64,000 nucleotides of DNA from contig NC_070574.1 of assembly GCF_026914185.1 (NCBI RefSeq), forward strand, positions 372,001 through 436,000, read 5' to 3'. How positions within the stretch are numbered: position 1 is the stretch's first letter; each line of letters opens with the position of its first letter. A program made the position numbers and the translations under genes. Source of the DNA: Puccinia triticina. Taxonomy: Eukaryota > Basidiomycota > Pucciniomycetes > Pucciniales > Pucciniaceae. This document shows positions 20,876 to 31,700 of the stretch, piece after piece. The notes beneath the pieces were generated by a model. That model saw only the letters and a list, made by a program, of their open reading frames with translations. It ran no database searches and had not been told where the DNA came from.

Positions 20876-22620
20876 ACAGCGTGGACCTGGTTCTGGGTGC
20901 ATTGCCGCAGGCCAGTCGGATTATCCCGTTGTTGCTGGCCAAAAATGTGGCGCTCGACGTGCTGATTCAGGAAGGCCTGGAACACGGGACCATCAGGAGG
21001 ACAACATCCCCATGGGCAGCCCCGGTCCTATTCACGGGGAAGAAGGACAGCAACCTTAGGCCTTGCTTTGACTACAGGAAGTTAAACGCGGTTACGGTCA
21101 AAAATAAGTATCCTCTTCCATTAACCATGGATTTAGTGGATAGCCTACTTAACGCAAACACGTTCACCAAGCTTGATCTCCGCAACGCATACGGTAACCT
21201 ACAAGTGGCGGAGGGTGACGAGGAAAAACTGGCGTTCATGTGTAGGGCCGGCCAGTTCGCGCCGCTAACCATGCTGTTTGGCCCTACGGGGGCCCCCGGA
21301 TTCTTCCAGTTCTTTATCCAAGACATTCTACTGGGGCGCATCGGCAAAGACACGGCGGCGTATCTCAACGACATCATGATCTACACCCAGAAGGGTTCAG
21401 ACCACGAGGCTGCTGTCAGTAGTATACTTGATATTCTTGGTAAACACACACTGTGGCTCAAGCCGGAAAAATGCAAGTTCTTGCAAGATGAAGTGGAATA
21501 TTTGGGCTTACTGATCTCGTGCAACCGAGTGCAAATGGACCCAGGGAAGTTCAAGGCGGTATCCGACTGGCCGAACCCCACAAATGTTACGGAATTGCAG
21601 CGCTTCATTGGGTTCGCCAGCTTCTACCGGAGATTCATCAACCACTTCTCTGGGACTACACGGCCTTTGCATGACTTGATGAAGGACAACCAGCAATTTA
21701 GGTGGGACGCGCGGTGTCAAAAGGCCTTCGACACTCTGAAGACAGCATTCACGACGGCACCGGTGCTTAAGATAGCGGACCCGTACCGTCCATTCATATT
21801 GGAGTGTGACTGCTCTGATTTTGCTTTGGGAGCGGTGTTGTCTCAGGTCTGCGAAAGAGACGGGGAGCTTCACCCGGTAGCATTCCTGTCTAGGTCCCTA
21901 ATTCAAGCCGAGCGGAATTACAAGATCTTTGATCAGGAACTTCTCGCTATCGTCGCGTCCTTCAAAGAATGGCGACATTACCTGGAGGGAAACCCCAATA
22001 GGTTGGAAGCCATAGTTTATACCAACCACCGTAATCTGGAGAGTTTCATGACGACTAAGAAGTTGACGCTCCGCCAGGCGCGATGGGCCGAGACCCTCGG
22101 TTGCTTTGATTCCGAAATTGTATTCCGACCGGGCCGACAGGCCGGCAAACCGGATGCGTTATCAAGACGCCCAGATCTGGCCCCAAAGCGCGAAGACAGG
22201 CTCAGTTTTGGGCAACTGCTGCGACCGGAGAATATAACGCCACGGACATTCGCAGAGGTCGCGGAGGCGGCAGAGATCAACGAATGGTTCCTCGACGAAT
22301 CAGTGGACCTGGAAGACGCGTACCGATGGTTTCAGGTGGATGTGCTTGGAGTACAAGAGGAACAGACTGGCGAAGCAGTCACAAAGACAGGGGAAGTCCT
22401 TTCAGATACAGAATTACTGAGTCTGATCCGCGGAGCTACACCTAAGGACCCTAGACTGACAAGCCTGATAAACAACTGTGCGGAGGACTACACGTTACGC
22501 AAGGGGCTAGTCTATCAACAGGGTCGGATCGAAGTGCCAGCCAATGACAGCTTAAAGACAGCAATTCTCAGAGGCCGTCACGACCGACAGTCGCCTGGCG
22601 GGACACCCCGGGAGAGCTAA
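20876..22620 (+). pseudogene. RT and RNase H of element B, active sites altered
   Basis: The frame is open from 20776, but the homologous part starts near 20876. RT motifs: LRPCFDYRKLN, FTKLDLRNAY, FGPTGAPGFFQ, and the active-site box YLND in place of YLDD (codon AAC for GAC near 21367). RNase H: LECDCSDFALGAVLSQ and YTNHRNLESF, where the family has TDH. Both Asp to Asn changes fit CpG to CpA. The frame ends at 22620 inside the integrase zinc-binding region because of a frameshift near 22580-22600. An active element would use this enzyme for cDNA synthesis. Confidence 0.85.
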
Positions 22621-23581
22621 AACCTTAGCGCTGGTCCGACGCTGCTTCGCATGGCCGTCAATGAAAAAATTCATTAATCAATACGTCGACGGTTGTGACT
22701 CCTGTCAGCGGGTGAAGCCATCACTCCAACTGCCTTTTGGGATGTTGGAGCCCCTTCCAATACCGGCGGGGCCCTGGACGGACATATCTTATGACCTAAT
22801 AACGGATCTGCCTGAATCCAACAGCGCAGACTGCATTCTGACGGTGGTGGACCGACTGACGAAATTGTCACACTTCATCGCCTGCAAGAAATCAACCAAC
22901 GCAGAGGGACTAGCGGATCTGATGACGCGCCACGTCTGGAAGCTCCACGGGACGCCCAAAACAATCATTTCGGACAGAGGGAGCGTGTTCATATCCCAAA
23001 TCACAAAAGAGCTGAGCAAGCGCATGGGAATTTGTCTGGCCCCGTCAACGGCCTACCACCCACGGACAGATGGCCAATCGGAAATCGTGAACAAAGCCAT
23101 TGAACAGTACTTGCGGCATTTTATTGGGTACCGACAAGACAATTGGGAGCCTCTTTTAGCAACGGCTGAGTTTGCGTACAATAACAGCGAACACCAATCC
23201 ATAGTGATGTCGCCGTTCAAAGCCAACTACGGATTCGATCCCACCTTTGGCAATGTGCCAAGCCCCAACCAGTGTCTGCCGATGGTGGAGGCGCGCATGA
23301 AGATTCTGACAGAAACGCAGGACGAATTGAAGGCCGGCCTGGAAGCGGCACAGGAATACATGAAGAAGCAATTCGACCGCAAAGTTAGGAAAACTCCGGA
23401 GTGGAAGACCGGAGACGCGGTGTGGCTGGACAGTCGCCATATCTCGACAACAAGACCAAGCGCCAAACTGGCGCATAAATGGCTAGGACCTTTTTTTGTA
23501 TCATCAAAAGTATTGCCGTCTGTTTATAAGCTAACCCTTCCCGCTTCCATGCGCGGCGTACACCCCGTCTTCCATGTGTAA
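22621..23581 (+). pseudogene. Integrase of element B
   Basis: The frame resumes with the second half of the HHCC domain (CDSCQRVK). The DDE core is complete: D in ISYDLITDLPES, D in IISDRGSVF, E in TDGQSEIVNKAIEQYL. The C-terminal part has the KLAHKWLGPFFV GPY/F block and ends at VHPVFHV. A TAA at 23579-23581 stops the frame before the chromodomain, which continues in the same frame. Confidence 0.85.
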
Positions 23582-23866
23582 AAGCTTAGAAAACACAAGA
23601 CAGACACAATACCAGGCCGGAAAGCGGATGGACCAGGACCGGTGGTAATCAAGGGGGACGAGGAATGGGAGGTGGAACAAGTTTTAGACTGTAGAAAGAG
23701 GGGGAAACGGCGCGAATACCTGATTAGTTGGAAAGGTTACGGGCCCGAGGAAAACTCTTGGGAACCAGAAAATCATTTGGCGCATTCACAGGAACTACTC
23801 AAGGACTTCAACACAAAATTCCCGACAGCGGCGGCGAGGCACAGGAGGTCCAGGAGGTTTAAATGA
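23582..23866 (+). pseudogene. Chromodomain tail of the element B integrase
   Basis: Typical chromodomain: EWEVEQVLDCRKRGKRREYL, ISWKGYGPEENSWEPENHL. In chromoviruses it directs integration to methylated-histone chromatin. It is cut off from integrase by the TAA at 23579. Confidence 0.85.
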
Positions 23867-23955
23867 AGGCTAACCTTTTTTACCCAATGGGTTTTTTAAT
23901 GCTGCCTGGGGACGAGAACGCAGAGCCGGGGGCTTGGGTGTTAGGGGCGGAGTAG

Positions 23956-24144
23956 TGTTATGAGCTGCACCGCGCGCCATACCATACTCTGAGGGACATG
24001 TCACCATTGTACATACATGTCACAGCTCCCTTCCATAAGGAGGAGCAGGGGAGAGATCCTCTAACTCTCCCCATCTAGCAATCTACATCATCCTAGGTCA
24101 ATCACCAGAGTCCGGTCCTTCTCTCCCCTAGCCCAGTCATAACA
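23956..24144 (+). repeat. 3' LTR of element B
   Basis: Starts TGTTATGA and ends TCATAACA, a perfect 8-bp terminal inverted repeat, and follows a purine-rich tract (TTAGGGGCGGAGTAG). The 46-bp minisatellite starts at the next base, so this element too seems to have landed in or beside that array. No second copy is in the window. Confidence 0.8.
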
Positions 24145-25121
24145 GCTTTGCAGCCTCTTCAACTAGAAGGATTCCCTTCTGGTTGAAGGGGCTTTGCAGC
24201 CTCTTCAACTGGAAGGATTCCCTTCTGGTTGAAGGGGCTTTGCAGCCTCTTCAACTGGAAAGATTCCCTTCTGGTTGAAGGGGCTTTGCAGCCTCTTCAA
24301 CTGGAAGGATTCCCTTCTGGTTGAAGGGGCTTTGCAGCCTCTTCAACTGGAAGGATTCCCTTCTGGTTGAAGGGGCTTTGCAGCCTCTTCAACTGGAAGG
24401 ATTCCCTTCTGGTTGAAGGGGCTTTGCAGCCTCTTCAACTGGAAGGATTCCCTTCTGGTTGAAGGGGCTTTGCAGCCTCTTCAACTGGAAGGATTCCCTT
24501 CTGGTTGAAGGGGCTTTGCAGCCTCTTCAACTGGAAGGATTCCCTTCTGGTTGAAGGGGCTTTGCAGCCTCTTCAACTGGAAGGATTCCCTTCTGGTTGA
24601 AGGGGCTTTGCAGCCTCTTCAACTGGAAGGATTCCCTTCTGGTTGAAGGGGCTTTGCAGCCTCTTCAACTGGAAGGATTCCCTTCTGGTTGAAGGGGCTT
24701 TGCAGCCTCTTCAACTGGAAGGATTCCCTTCTGGTTGAAGGGGCTTTGCAGCCTCTTCAACTGGAAGGATTCCCTTCTGGTTGAAGGGGCTTTGCAGCCT
24801 CTTCAACTGGAAGGATTCCCTTCTGGTTGAAGGGGCTTTGCAGCCTCTTCAACTGGAAAGATTCCCTTCTGGTTGAAGGGGCTTTGCAGCCTCTTCAACT
24901 GGAAGGATTCCCTTCTGGTTGAAGGGTCTTTGCAGCCTCTTCAACTGGAAGGATTCCCTTCTCGTTGAAGGGGCTTTGCAGCCTCTTCAACTGGAAGGAT
25001 TCCCTTCTGGTCAAAGGGGCTTTGCAGCCTCTTCAACTGGAAGGATTCCCTTCTGGTCAAAGGGGTTCTGCAGCCTCTTTGACTGGAAGGATTCCCTTCC
25101 GGTCAAAGAGGCTCTGCAGCC
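24145..25121 (+). repeat. 46-bp palindromic minisatellite, block 1
   Basis: About 21 units of 46 bp (24145, 24191, 24237...). The unit is GGGGCTTTGCAGCC plus a dyad CTTCAACTGGAAGG...CCTTCTGGTTGAAG. Units drift to the CTTCGAC/GGTCAAAG type at the right end, matching blocks 2-4. Confidence 0.95.
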
Positions 25122-26451
25122 ATTGATGAAAGGGCTGGGCTGCAGATAGCGCAGCGCTTTTTGGCCCGGATGCACTGCACTTTTTTATAGCATTTTTGGG
25201 CTACGCTTGTGCTTTTTGGAGCAAGCTTGTAGATTTTCTGTTTTTAGCCGCTATTTGTAGCCATAAAATAGTGCAAAAGTGCTACACTGCCGCTATAAAT
25301 CAACACGCTACGCTATTTTATAGCGCTTTTTTGCACTTTTATTGGGGAAGGGGAGGAAGTAGCTTTTAAACAGCACGCTACACTATTTTATAGCGCTTTT
25401 TTGCGCTTTTTTGGGGGGAGGGAGGAAGTAGATTTTTTATTTTATTTTAATGGTTGATTTGGTAGTACAGATGGAGAAAAAGGAAGAAATTTGTAGAGGG
25501 GGGATATATAATGGAACAAGCTATTCGTCCCAATAATCTATTTTGATGTTCCTTGATTTGCTATATTTGCGGCCTCACCAAATTTGGGGTTCTTAAGCAC
25601 CACATCAATAAGTTTCTGACAATCCTTAAACTCGCCTTCCATCATAACATTGTTTCACAGCCACATGTGGCTGCTAATGCAGTGCTTGATTGTTTGGACC
25701 AAAAGAATAGACCGACCTGATGAGCACACCTTTGCTGCGCCAAAGAATGTTTGTTTGACCAAAGAAGAGCTCGCAGGACAAGAAAGATAGTTGCAAGCTG
25801 TAATTGGGGTGCGCATACGGGAAGATTCTCTGCGGTTTGATTGATGTTGATCACTGGTGAGTTCGGGATTGTTTGGAGGGGTTGATTGTCTGGGGTCTTT
25901 GTCTTTGGCAGCCATAACTAAAAAAATTGAGAAGCAAAAACTCTGAAAGAACAGATGATGGGGGTGACAGACTGAGGAAGGGGAGGGAAGTAGAACTTGA
26001 GGAACCAAACCACAGCGGGATGTATGAATTGGAGGAGCCAAGGGGTATTTGCAAAGCCAGCGGCCACCCTCTCCAGAGTCTCTCGCAGTGCACAGCAGAG
26101 GTCTTGGGATCCATCATATCAAAGACCTCTACTGTGGGCTATGCTGCCGCCTCGAAACAAATCAGAGCTGCTGCGCTATTGCGCTTTCACAGCAGAAAAG
26201 CGCATGCAGCGCAACTTTAGCGCCAAAAACCTTTTTCCAGCTGCGCTGCACTATATTAGCTCAAAAGCGCAGCTTTTTCCGCTGCGCTTGCGCTTCTTCA
26301 CCTGGGGAAATAGCGCAAGTGAGCTACATTTAGCCGTAGCGCAGCGGTTTATGGCTGCGCTACAGCTTTTTGGGGCGGGCACGTAGCGGGCACCCGCTTC
26401 GCTGCGCTAAAACGGGCGCTTTTTGTAGCGCAGCGCAGCCTTTCACCATTG
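25122..26451. mobile_element. 1.33-kb TIR element rich in AGCGC words
   Basis: Inserted in the minisatellite with an 8-bp direct repeat CTGCAGCC (25114-25121 and 26452-26459). Imperfect TIRs begin ATTGATGAAAGGGCTG (left) and CAATGGTGAAAGGCTG (right, complement). Both subterminal zones are crowded with AGCGC/GCGCT words in both orientations (25147-25400, 26165-26440), as expected for transposase-binding subterminal repeats. An 8-bp duplication suggests hAT, but no transposase is present. Confidence 0.7.
25535..25915 (-). pseudogene. Hypothetical ORF inside the 1.33-kb TIR element
   Basis: Starts MAAKDKDPRQSTPPNNPELT at 25915 on the minus strand and runs about 87 codons to a TGA near 25652-25654. 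The same frame then stays open for about 38 codons more (including EFKDCQKLIDVVLKNPKFGE) to a TAG near 25535. The central TGA fits a CGA change. No domain is recognised; it may be the first exon of a lost transposase. Confidence 0.4.
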
Positions 26452-26532
26452 CTGCAGCCTTTTCAACTGGAGGGATTCCCTTCCGGTCAAAAGGGCTCTA
26501 CAGCCTCTTCGACTGGAAGGATTCCCTTCCGG
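26452..26532 (+). repeat. 46-bp minisatellite, block 2
   Basis: About 1.7 units, lying between the target duplications of the flanking insertions. Confidence 0.85.
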
Positions 26533-28038
26533 TGTGGTGCTCCATTTGCGTGACAATGCCAAAAGCACATTTCAGATGTATTGGGACAGCATAGATACAG
26601 CTATCATTCATTATAAGAGGGGGAAGGTATGTATAATACAAGCAGTGTATGTGTAAATGGAAAAGATGGATTATTATAGATGGAATGGAGGACTAGGGTG
26701 GTTGAGGATAGGTGGTTTTATCACAGATGGAACAGCAGACCAGGATTACATATGATGGATGATTTCACCAGGGATTGAACGGAGGAAATGACCAGGTAAG
26801 ATGGCAGGGAGGTGGAATGATTTTATTAAAAGATTTATAGTAACTTGTCTCAACAGGGAAGGAAGAAAGGAAGGAACAGGAGGCAGAGGAGGAGAGCCCC
26901 AGACCCCCATAATTCTGGACAGGCAAGGGTACTTGCATTCTAGGCAGGTGTTTGGTCATGGAACCATCTATCAGGAGGCTGTGTTGTTTGGGAGGGGGAG
27001 TTAGAAGGTATCTAACACAGGCTGCACAGCATCTTTGGCTGGAGTCTTTGTATTTGTTTGTTCAGGGAAGATTCTATCAGGAGGCTGTGTTGTTTGGAGG
27101 TGGAGTTAGAAAGTATCTATCAGGAGGCTGTTTTGTTTGGATGAGGAGTTAGAAGGTATCTATCAGGAGGCTGCTTTGTTTGGAGGTGGAGTTAGAAGGT
27201 ATCTATCTGAAGGCTGTGTATTTGTTTGTTAGTTTGTATATCATAGATGTTTGGCTGTGGATTTAAAGTGTATCTAGCACAGCAAAGCTGTGTTGTTTGT
27301 ATTTGTGGCTGTGTAGAAAGGCTGTGTAGGTGAGAACCTCTGCAGCAGAAATCCCTCACAAGGAGCTTCCTGCAGCAGAAATCCCTCATCCTCCAACATA
27401 AAAGGAGGGCCTCTCCCCACTATAATTTTCTTTTTTCGCCATCAGCCTACAGAGGTTTGGTCACAAGTGGTTAGTTAGTTTAGTTAGGATCAGCCTATAG
27501 AGGTTTGGTCACTGTGGTTAGTTTTAGTTTGTAGCAGCCTAGGAAGGTCTGTTTTATTGTGGTTATTAGTAGTGGAGAAGTGTAGAGAACTGTAGTGTGT
27601 GTCAAGAACGGAAGTAGAACCAACAACCAACCAACCAACATCCAACATCCAACCCATATATATATATATATTTACTTTGTAACAGATTATTTATAACAAC
27701 ATAGTGTCAGCAATTTAACATCACAAATTCTTACAACATATATCAAACTTTATCGCACCCACCACGTTAAACCAAGTTACAAAAGATTCACCTCAACTAT
27801 TGATGCAAGTGATCTAGGTCAGATAGAGATTACTATACAAAAGTAAGAGCTATATTTGGAATCAGCCACACCATTTAAATATTGATTACAAGACTCTTGG
27901 TTATTTGCATAGTACCATCAGAGGGGCAGGTCTTTCAAACCACCCGTAAATTGTAATAGGCTTTCAACCTATTCACAACTTATCTCCCCCTCAACGGAAC
28001 TTCGATTACCACTCATCCATCCCTTTGGAGTCCCTACA
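26533..28038 (+). mobile_element. Probable solo LTR or small non-autonomous element, 1.5 kb
   Basis: Cleanly interrupts one minisatellite unit. CCGG occurs on both sides (26529-26532, 28039-28042), and the ends are TGTGGTGCTCC and GGAGTCCCTACA, that is TG...CA with imperfect inverted ends. Inside are an ATAAAAGGAGGGCC promoter-like word (about 27400), two direct repeats (GCAGCAGAAATCCCTCA; CAGAGGTTTGGTCAC) and a TA run near 27655. No coding region. A 5-bp CCGGT reading of the duplication is also possible. Confidence 0.55.
26960..27215 (+). repeat. Short tandem repeat of about 44 bp
   Basis: Four or five degenerate units of type ATCAGGAGGCTGTGTTGTTT plus GGAGGTGGAGTTAGAAGGT. Confidence 0.7.
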
Positions 28039-28188
28039 CCGGTCAAAGGGGCTCTATAGCCTCTTCGACTGGAAGGATTCCCTTCCGGTCGAAGGGGCTC
28101 TACAGCCTCTTCGACTGGAAGGATTCCCTTCCGGTCGAAGGGGCTCTACAGCCTCTTCGACTGGAAGGATTCCCTTCCGGTCGAAGGG
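28039..28188 (+). repeat. 46-bp minisatellite, block 3
   Basis: About 3.3 units of the CTTCGACTGGAAGG/CCTTCCGGTCGAAG type, cut by element C after TCGAAGGG. Confidence 0.95.
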
Positions 28189-28656
28189 TGTAACAACCCA
28201 AGCTGATGAATATAGTTAATTGTTAATCTTGCGTATTGTTATGCGGTGGATTATTAGGCCGCTGGTAAATCGTTGATTGACTCAATCAACTTTGCGGGGT
28301 TAGTAAGCATAATTTATCCTTCATCATGCAATGACGTATCTTAATCAGCAATGTCGTCATTTGGGACGATCAGGATTTTCCCTATGTTCTTCTCCTCGTT
28401 GTTGTCTTTCTCTCCTTCCTTTCCTTTCTTTCCTTATCGGATTATTCTTTGTTATCATTACTTCATCCTTATAGTTATCCGAGTAATTCATTCTCGAGAA
28501 AAGCATAAACATCAAAAGCTTATAAATATATCGTGTCAAAGTTATCCGAAACTTAAAAGCATAAAAACTTAGATCTACTATCAAGCATTTCGGCGAACTA
28601 TCCTCTTGGATAGTTTCATAGCCACATAGCAAAGTGATAGTAGGCTGGGTCTCACA
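28189..28656 (+). repeat. 5' LTR of element C
   Basis: Begins TGTAACAACCC and ends GGTCTCACA. Compared with the 3' LTR it shows CA where the other has CG at six sites. The gag-pol start codon follows 45 bp downstream; the primer-binding site was not identified with certainty. Confidence 0.95.
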
Positions 28657-28700
28657 ATTATAATCCGATCTTTTCAAAAATTACTCTTATAAATCTAAAT

Positions 28701-31700
28701 ATGTCCGATAATTCGGAATTCGCACCTGTTACTCCAATCCGAAATTCTCCTACATTTACTCCTACTCCACCTCCCGTTTCAACTCTTCCGATACCGGGAC
28801 CTTCTCATCAATTTTTTTCGATCAACACACCTTCGCCAATCGACCATAATTCCCCGGCATTCATGACCTTTTCGCCTCGACCTATTCCAACGACTACCCC
28901 TCAACCGGGTGTTCAACTTCCTCAGCAAGGATCTTCTCAAGCATTCGACTATCCTGGTCACGCGGAGGACGACATTACGGCACTTCTTTCAAACCTTCGA
29001 GTCGATAACTCGACAAAATCGACATTGATTGAGGCGCAGGCTTCTTCTATTGCTCTTTTAACCGCACAGGCGCGACAGGACAAGAAGGCGATCGCCACAC
29101 TACAAGCGGAAACGAAGAAAATCAAGGATATCTTCCATGATGAATTACTGAAGAGTCGATCTGAAAATCAGCAATTGATCGCGCATCTTCGGGGTCTATT
29201 GGAGGGTTCTAACGATGCGTTGGGTGGTCGGTTGGGGCGTTTGGAGGTTTTAAATACTCAGCCGATTTCGGCGCCTGCTAGGATCTTTATTGAGCCTCCC
29301 CACCAATCTCATATTTATTTCACTGGTTCGCCTCGTGAAACTAATAATTTTTGTTTCACCATAAGGAATACTTTTGAACGGATCGGTGAACAGTTTAATA
29401 CAGAGAAACAGAAAATTATGTGGATCTCCGGGTACTTTTGGTCTGCCTCTGGACGAATGGATGGCGAGGTCCCTTTGTACACATGGTGGCGAGGGCTTCT
29501 TTCAAGCAACGCGGAGGCTCTTCACTTGCCGACTCTCAGAGCTTCGGCTAGTATGACTTATGTATTAGCTGAGCTTCGTGACGTTAACTCTTTCATCAAC
29601 GCCATTGAACACACCTTCGCTAATCATCACGAGCTTGAAGAAGCGGAATCGGCCTTTTATGCTGCTCGGCAAGGAAACAGAACTATTGAGGAGTTCAACA
29701 TTCTTTTCAACTCTTTACTCCGTCCTTTACAGTTGGACGAGCGATCCAAGTGCAAATCTTACGACAAGGCCATCGATGCGAATCTTGTCAAGCTGGCACT
29801 CATTCGAGGACCGTGGACTGATTTGATTGATTTAGGTGCTAAGCAAGAAATCGCGGTTACCGTTTCTCGAAATTTGGTGGCGGGCGTCAGCAGGATCCTC
29901 GACCCAAAAGGAAATCAGCCTCGATCGGCAAATCCAACTCAACCAAAGCCGCCAACTCATCAACCTCAAGTCAAGGTGCCGGATGGTGATTCCATGGAGA
30001 TCGACAATGTTTCGTCGGCTATGCGTGAGATGGAGTTTTCGTACCCTGAATTTCGTCAGGAGTGTGTCGATCGAGGTATCTGTATTCGATGTGGAGGCAC
30101 TTTTGATGACGCTCACTATCAAGCTCGCGGTTGCATTTTGGGACGGGAAATGAAAATGAATCTATCCGAAATGTTGAAGTTGTGGAAGGAGTGGGGAGGG
30201 GCGGTTCGCCAAAAGAAGAGTAAGAGAAGTGAATCCAAATGGGCGCCTGAAAATATTCGCCAACGTGGATCCGGCTCTTCTCGCGTTAAGGCTGGTCAAC
30301 AATCCACCGACGGCAGTGAGGCTTCCTCCCCTGTCGAACCGGCTCGACCTGATAAAGGCAAAAAGCGAGAATCATTATCTGAAATCGACGGTTTGCCTTT
30401 CAAGAAGAGAGCTCCTCATGCGGAGGCGCAAACCGGGCCGTCTCGTGCGGACGCGCAAACCGACCCATTGTTGTCTGCTGATGTCGTTACTATGGGAGAC
30501 ATGTCGGCGGGGGAGGTGTTCTTCAACACTTGCATGTCAGAGAAGATGAATGTGGCCGAGGGTAAGCAGTCGCATGTAATAAAGAAGGCATCTGTTTCGG
30601 ACAATCGGCCTTTCTTTAATGGACGGTTGTTAGTTGATAGGGATTATGTTACTGACGTTTATGTCTTGGTTGATTCGGGCGCATCCGCGTCGTTTATTGA
30701 TATTGATTTTGCAAAGAAGATTAAAATAGACACCCTCAATTTGGCGACCCGGGTCCAATGCAAATCGTTTGACGGGTCAACGGCGGCTTCGGGCGAAATT
30801 GTGTCTTATACAAAAGGGGATGTTTTGATCCCCACCGTTTGTGGTTCTTTTCTGCGCTCGCATGTAACCTTGTACTTAACTAAATTAGCTTCAGCGGATG
30901 TTATCTTAGGAAATTCGTGGTTAAAAGACTCGCGAACATTTGTTGGGGGGTCGGATAGCAATGTTGTAATGTATGAATGTTTACAAGAGATTTGTACGCT
31001 CCCTTGTAATGAAGCTAAGTTGCTTACCGATGAGTTTGCCGATGTTTTTGTCACGGAGGCGTTGGCTTGCCTGCCGCCGCATAGGGCTCAGTTTGATTGT
31101 AAGGTTAATTTAAAGAAGGGGGCGGTTCCTCCGTTTGGCAAGATGTATAACTTGAGTAAACCGGAGCGTGAAGAATTGAAATCTTATATTGACGATAATC
31201 TTGCTAAAGGGTTTATTAGGGTATCTTCGTCCTCGGCGGTGGCTCCTATTTTTTATGTTAAGGTGGAAGGTAAAGCTAACCGGCCTTGCGTTGATTACCG
31301 ACTACTGAATCAAATGACGGTTAGGGATTCATACCCTTTGCCGGTGATTGCTCATCTGCTTAATAATTTACAGGGTTGCAAGTTCCTGTCTAAAATCGAT
31401 CTTAAGGCGGCTTTTAATTTACTACGGGTGGCCAAGGGTCATGAGTGGAAGACGGCTTTCCGGACGCCTTGGGGACTTTATGAATATCAGGTCATGCCTT
31501 TCGGACTGGCTAACGCGCCGGCGACCTTTCAGCGCTTCATTCAACACGTTCTCTGTGAGTTTTTGGATGTTTGTTGCTTCGTTTACATTGATGATATATT
31601 GATTTTTTCAAAGACCAAGGAACAACACTTAATTGACCTAACTAATATATTGCAGATGCTGCGTAAATTTTCTTTGAAGGCTTCTCTGCACAAGTGTGAA

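Larger units (their letters stand above)
18808..24144 (+). mobile_element. Ty3 chromovirus B, 5'-truncated
   Basis: Protease, RT, RNase H, integrase and chromodomain are in Ty3 order, followed by a 189-bp 3' LTR (23956-24144). Gag and the 5' LTR are missing, as the sequence starts inside the protease region. Pol is broken by an inserted segment (about 20071-20875), in-frame stops (19594, 23579), a frameshift near 22580-22600, and active-site changes. A chromodomain places it in the chromovirus branch. Confidence 0.9.

Noticed and set aside
20389..20902. Frames with Phe/Leu-rich or Lys-rich runs
   Set aside because: They are translations of the purine-rich part of the inserted segment.
24145..25121. 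CRISPR-like regular repeats
   Set aside because: The repeats are directly adjacent with no unique spacers, in a eukaryotic context.
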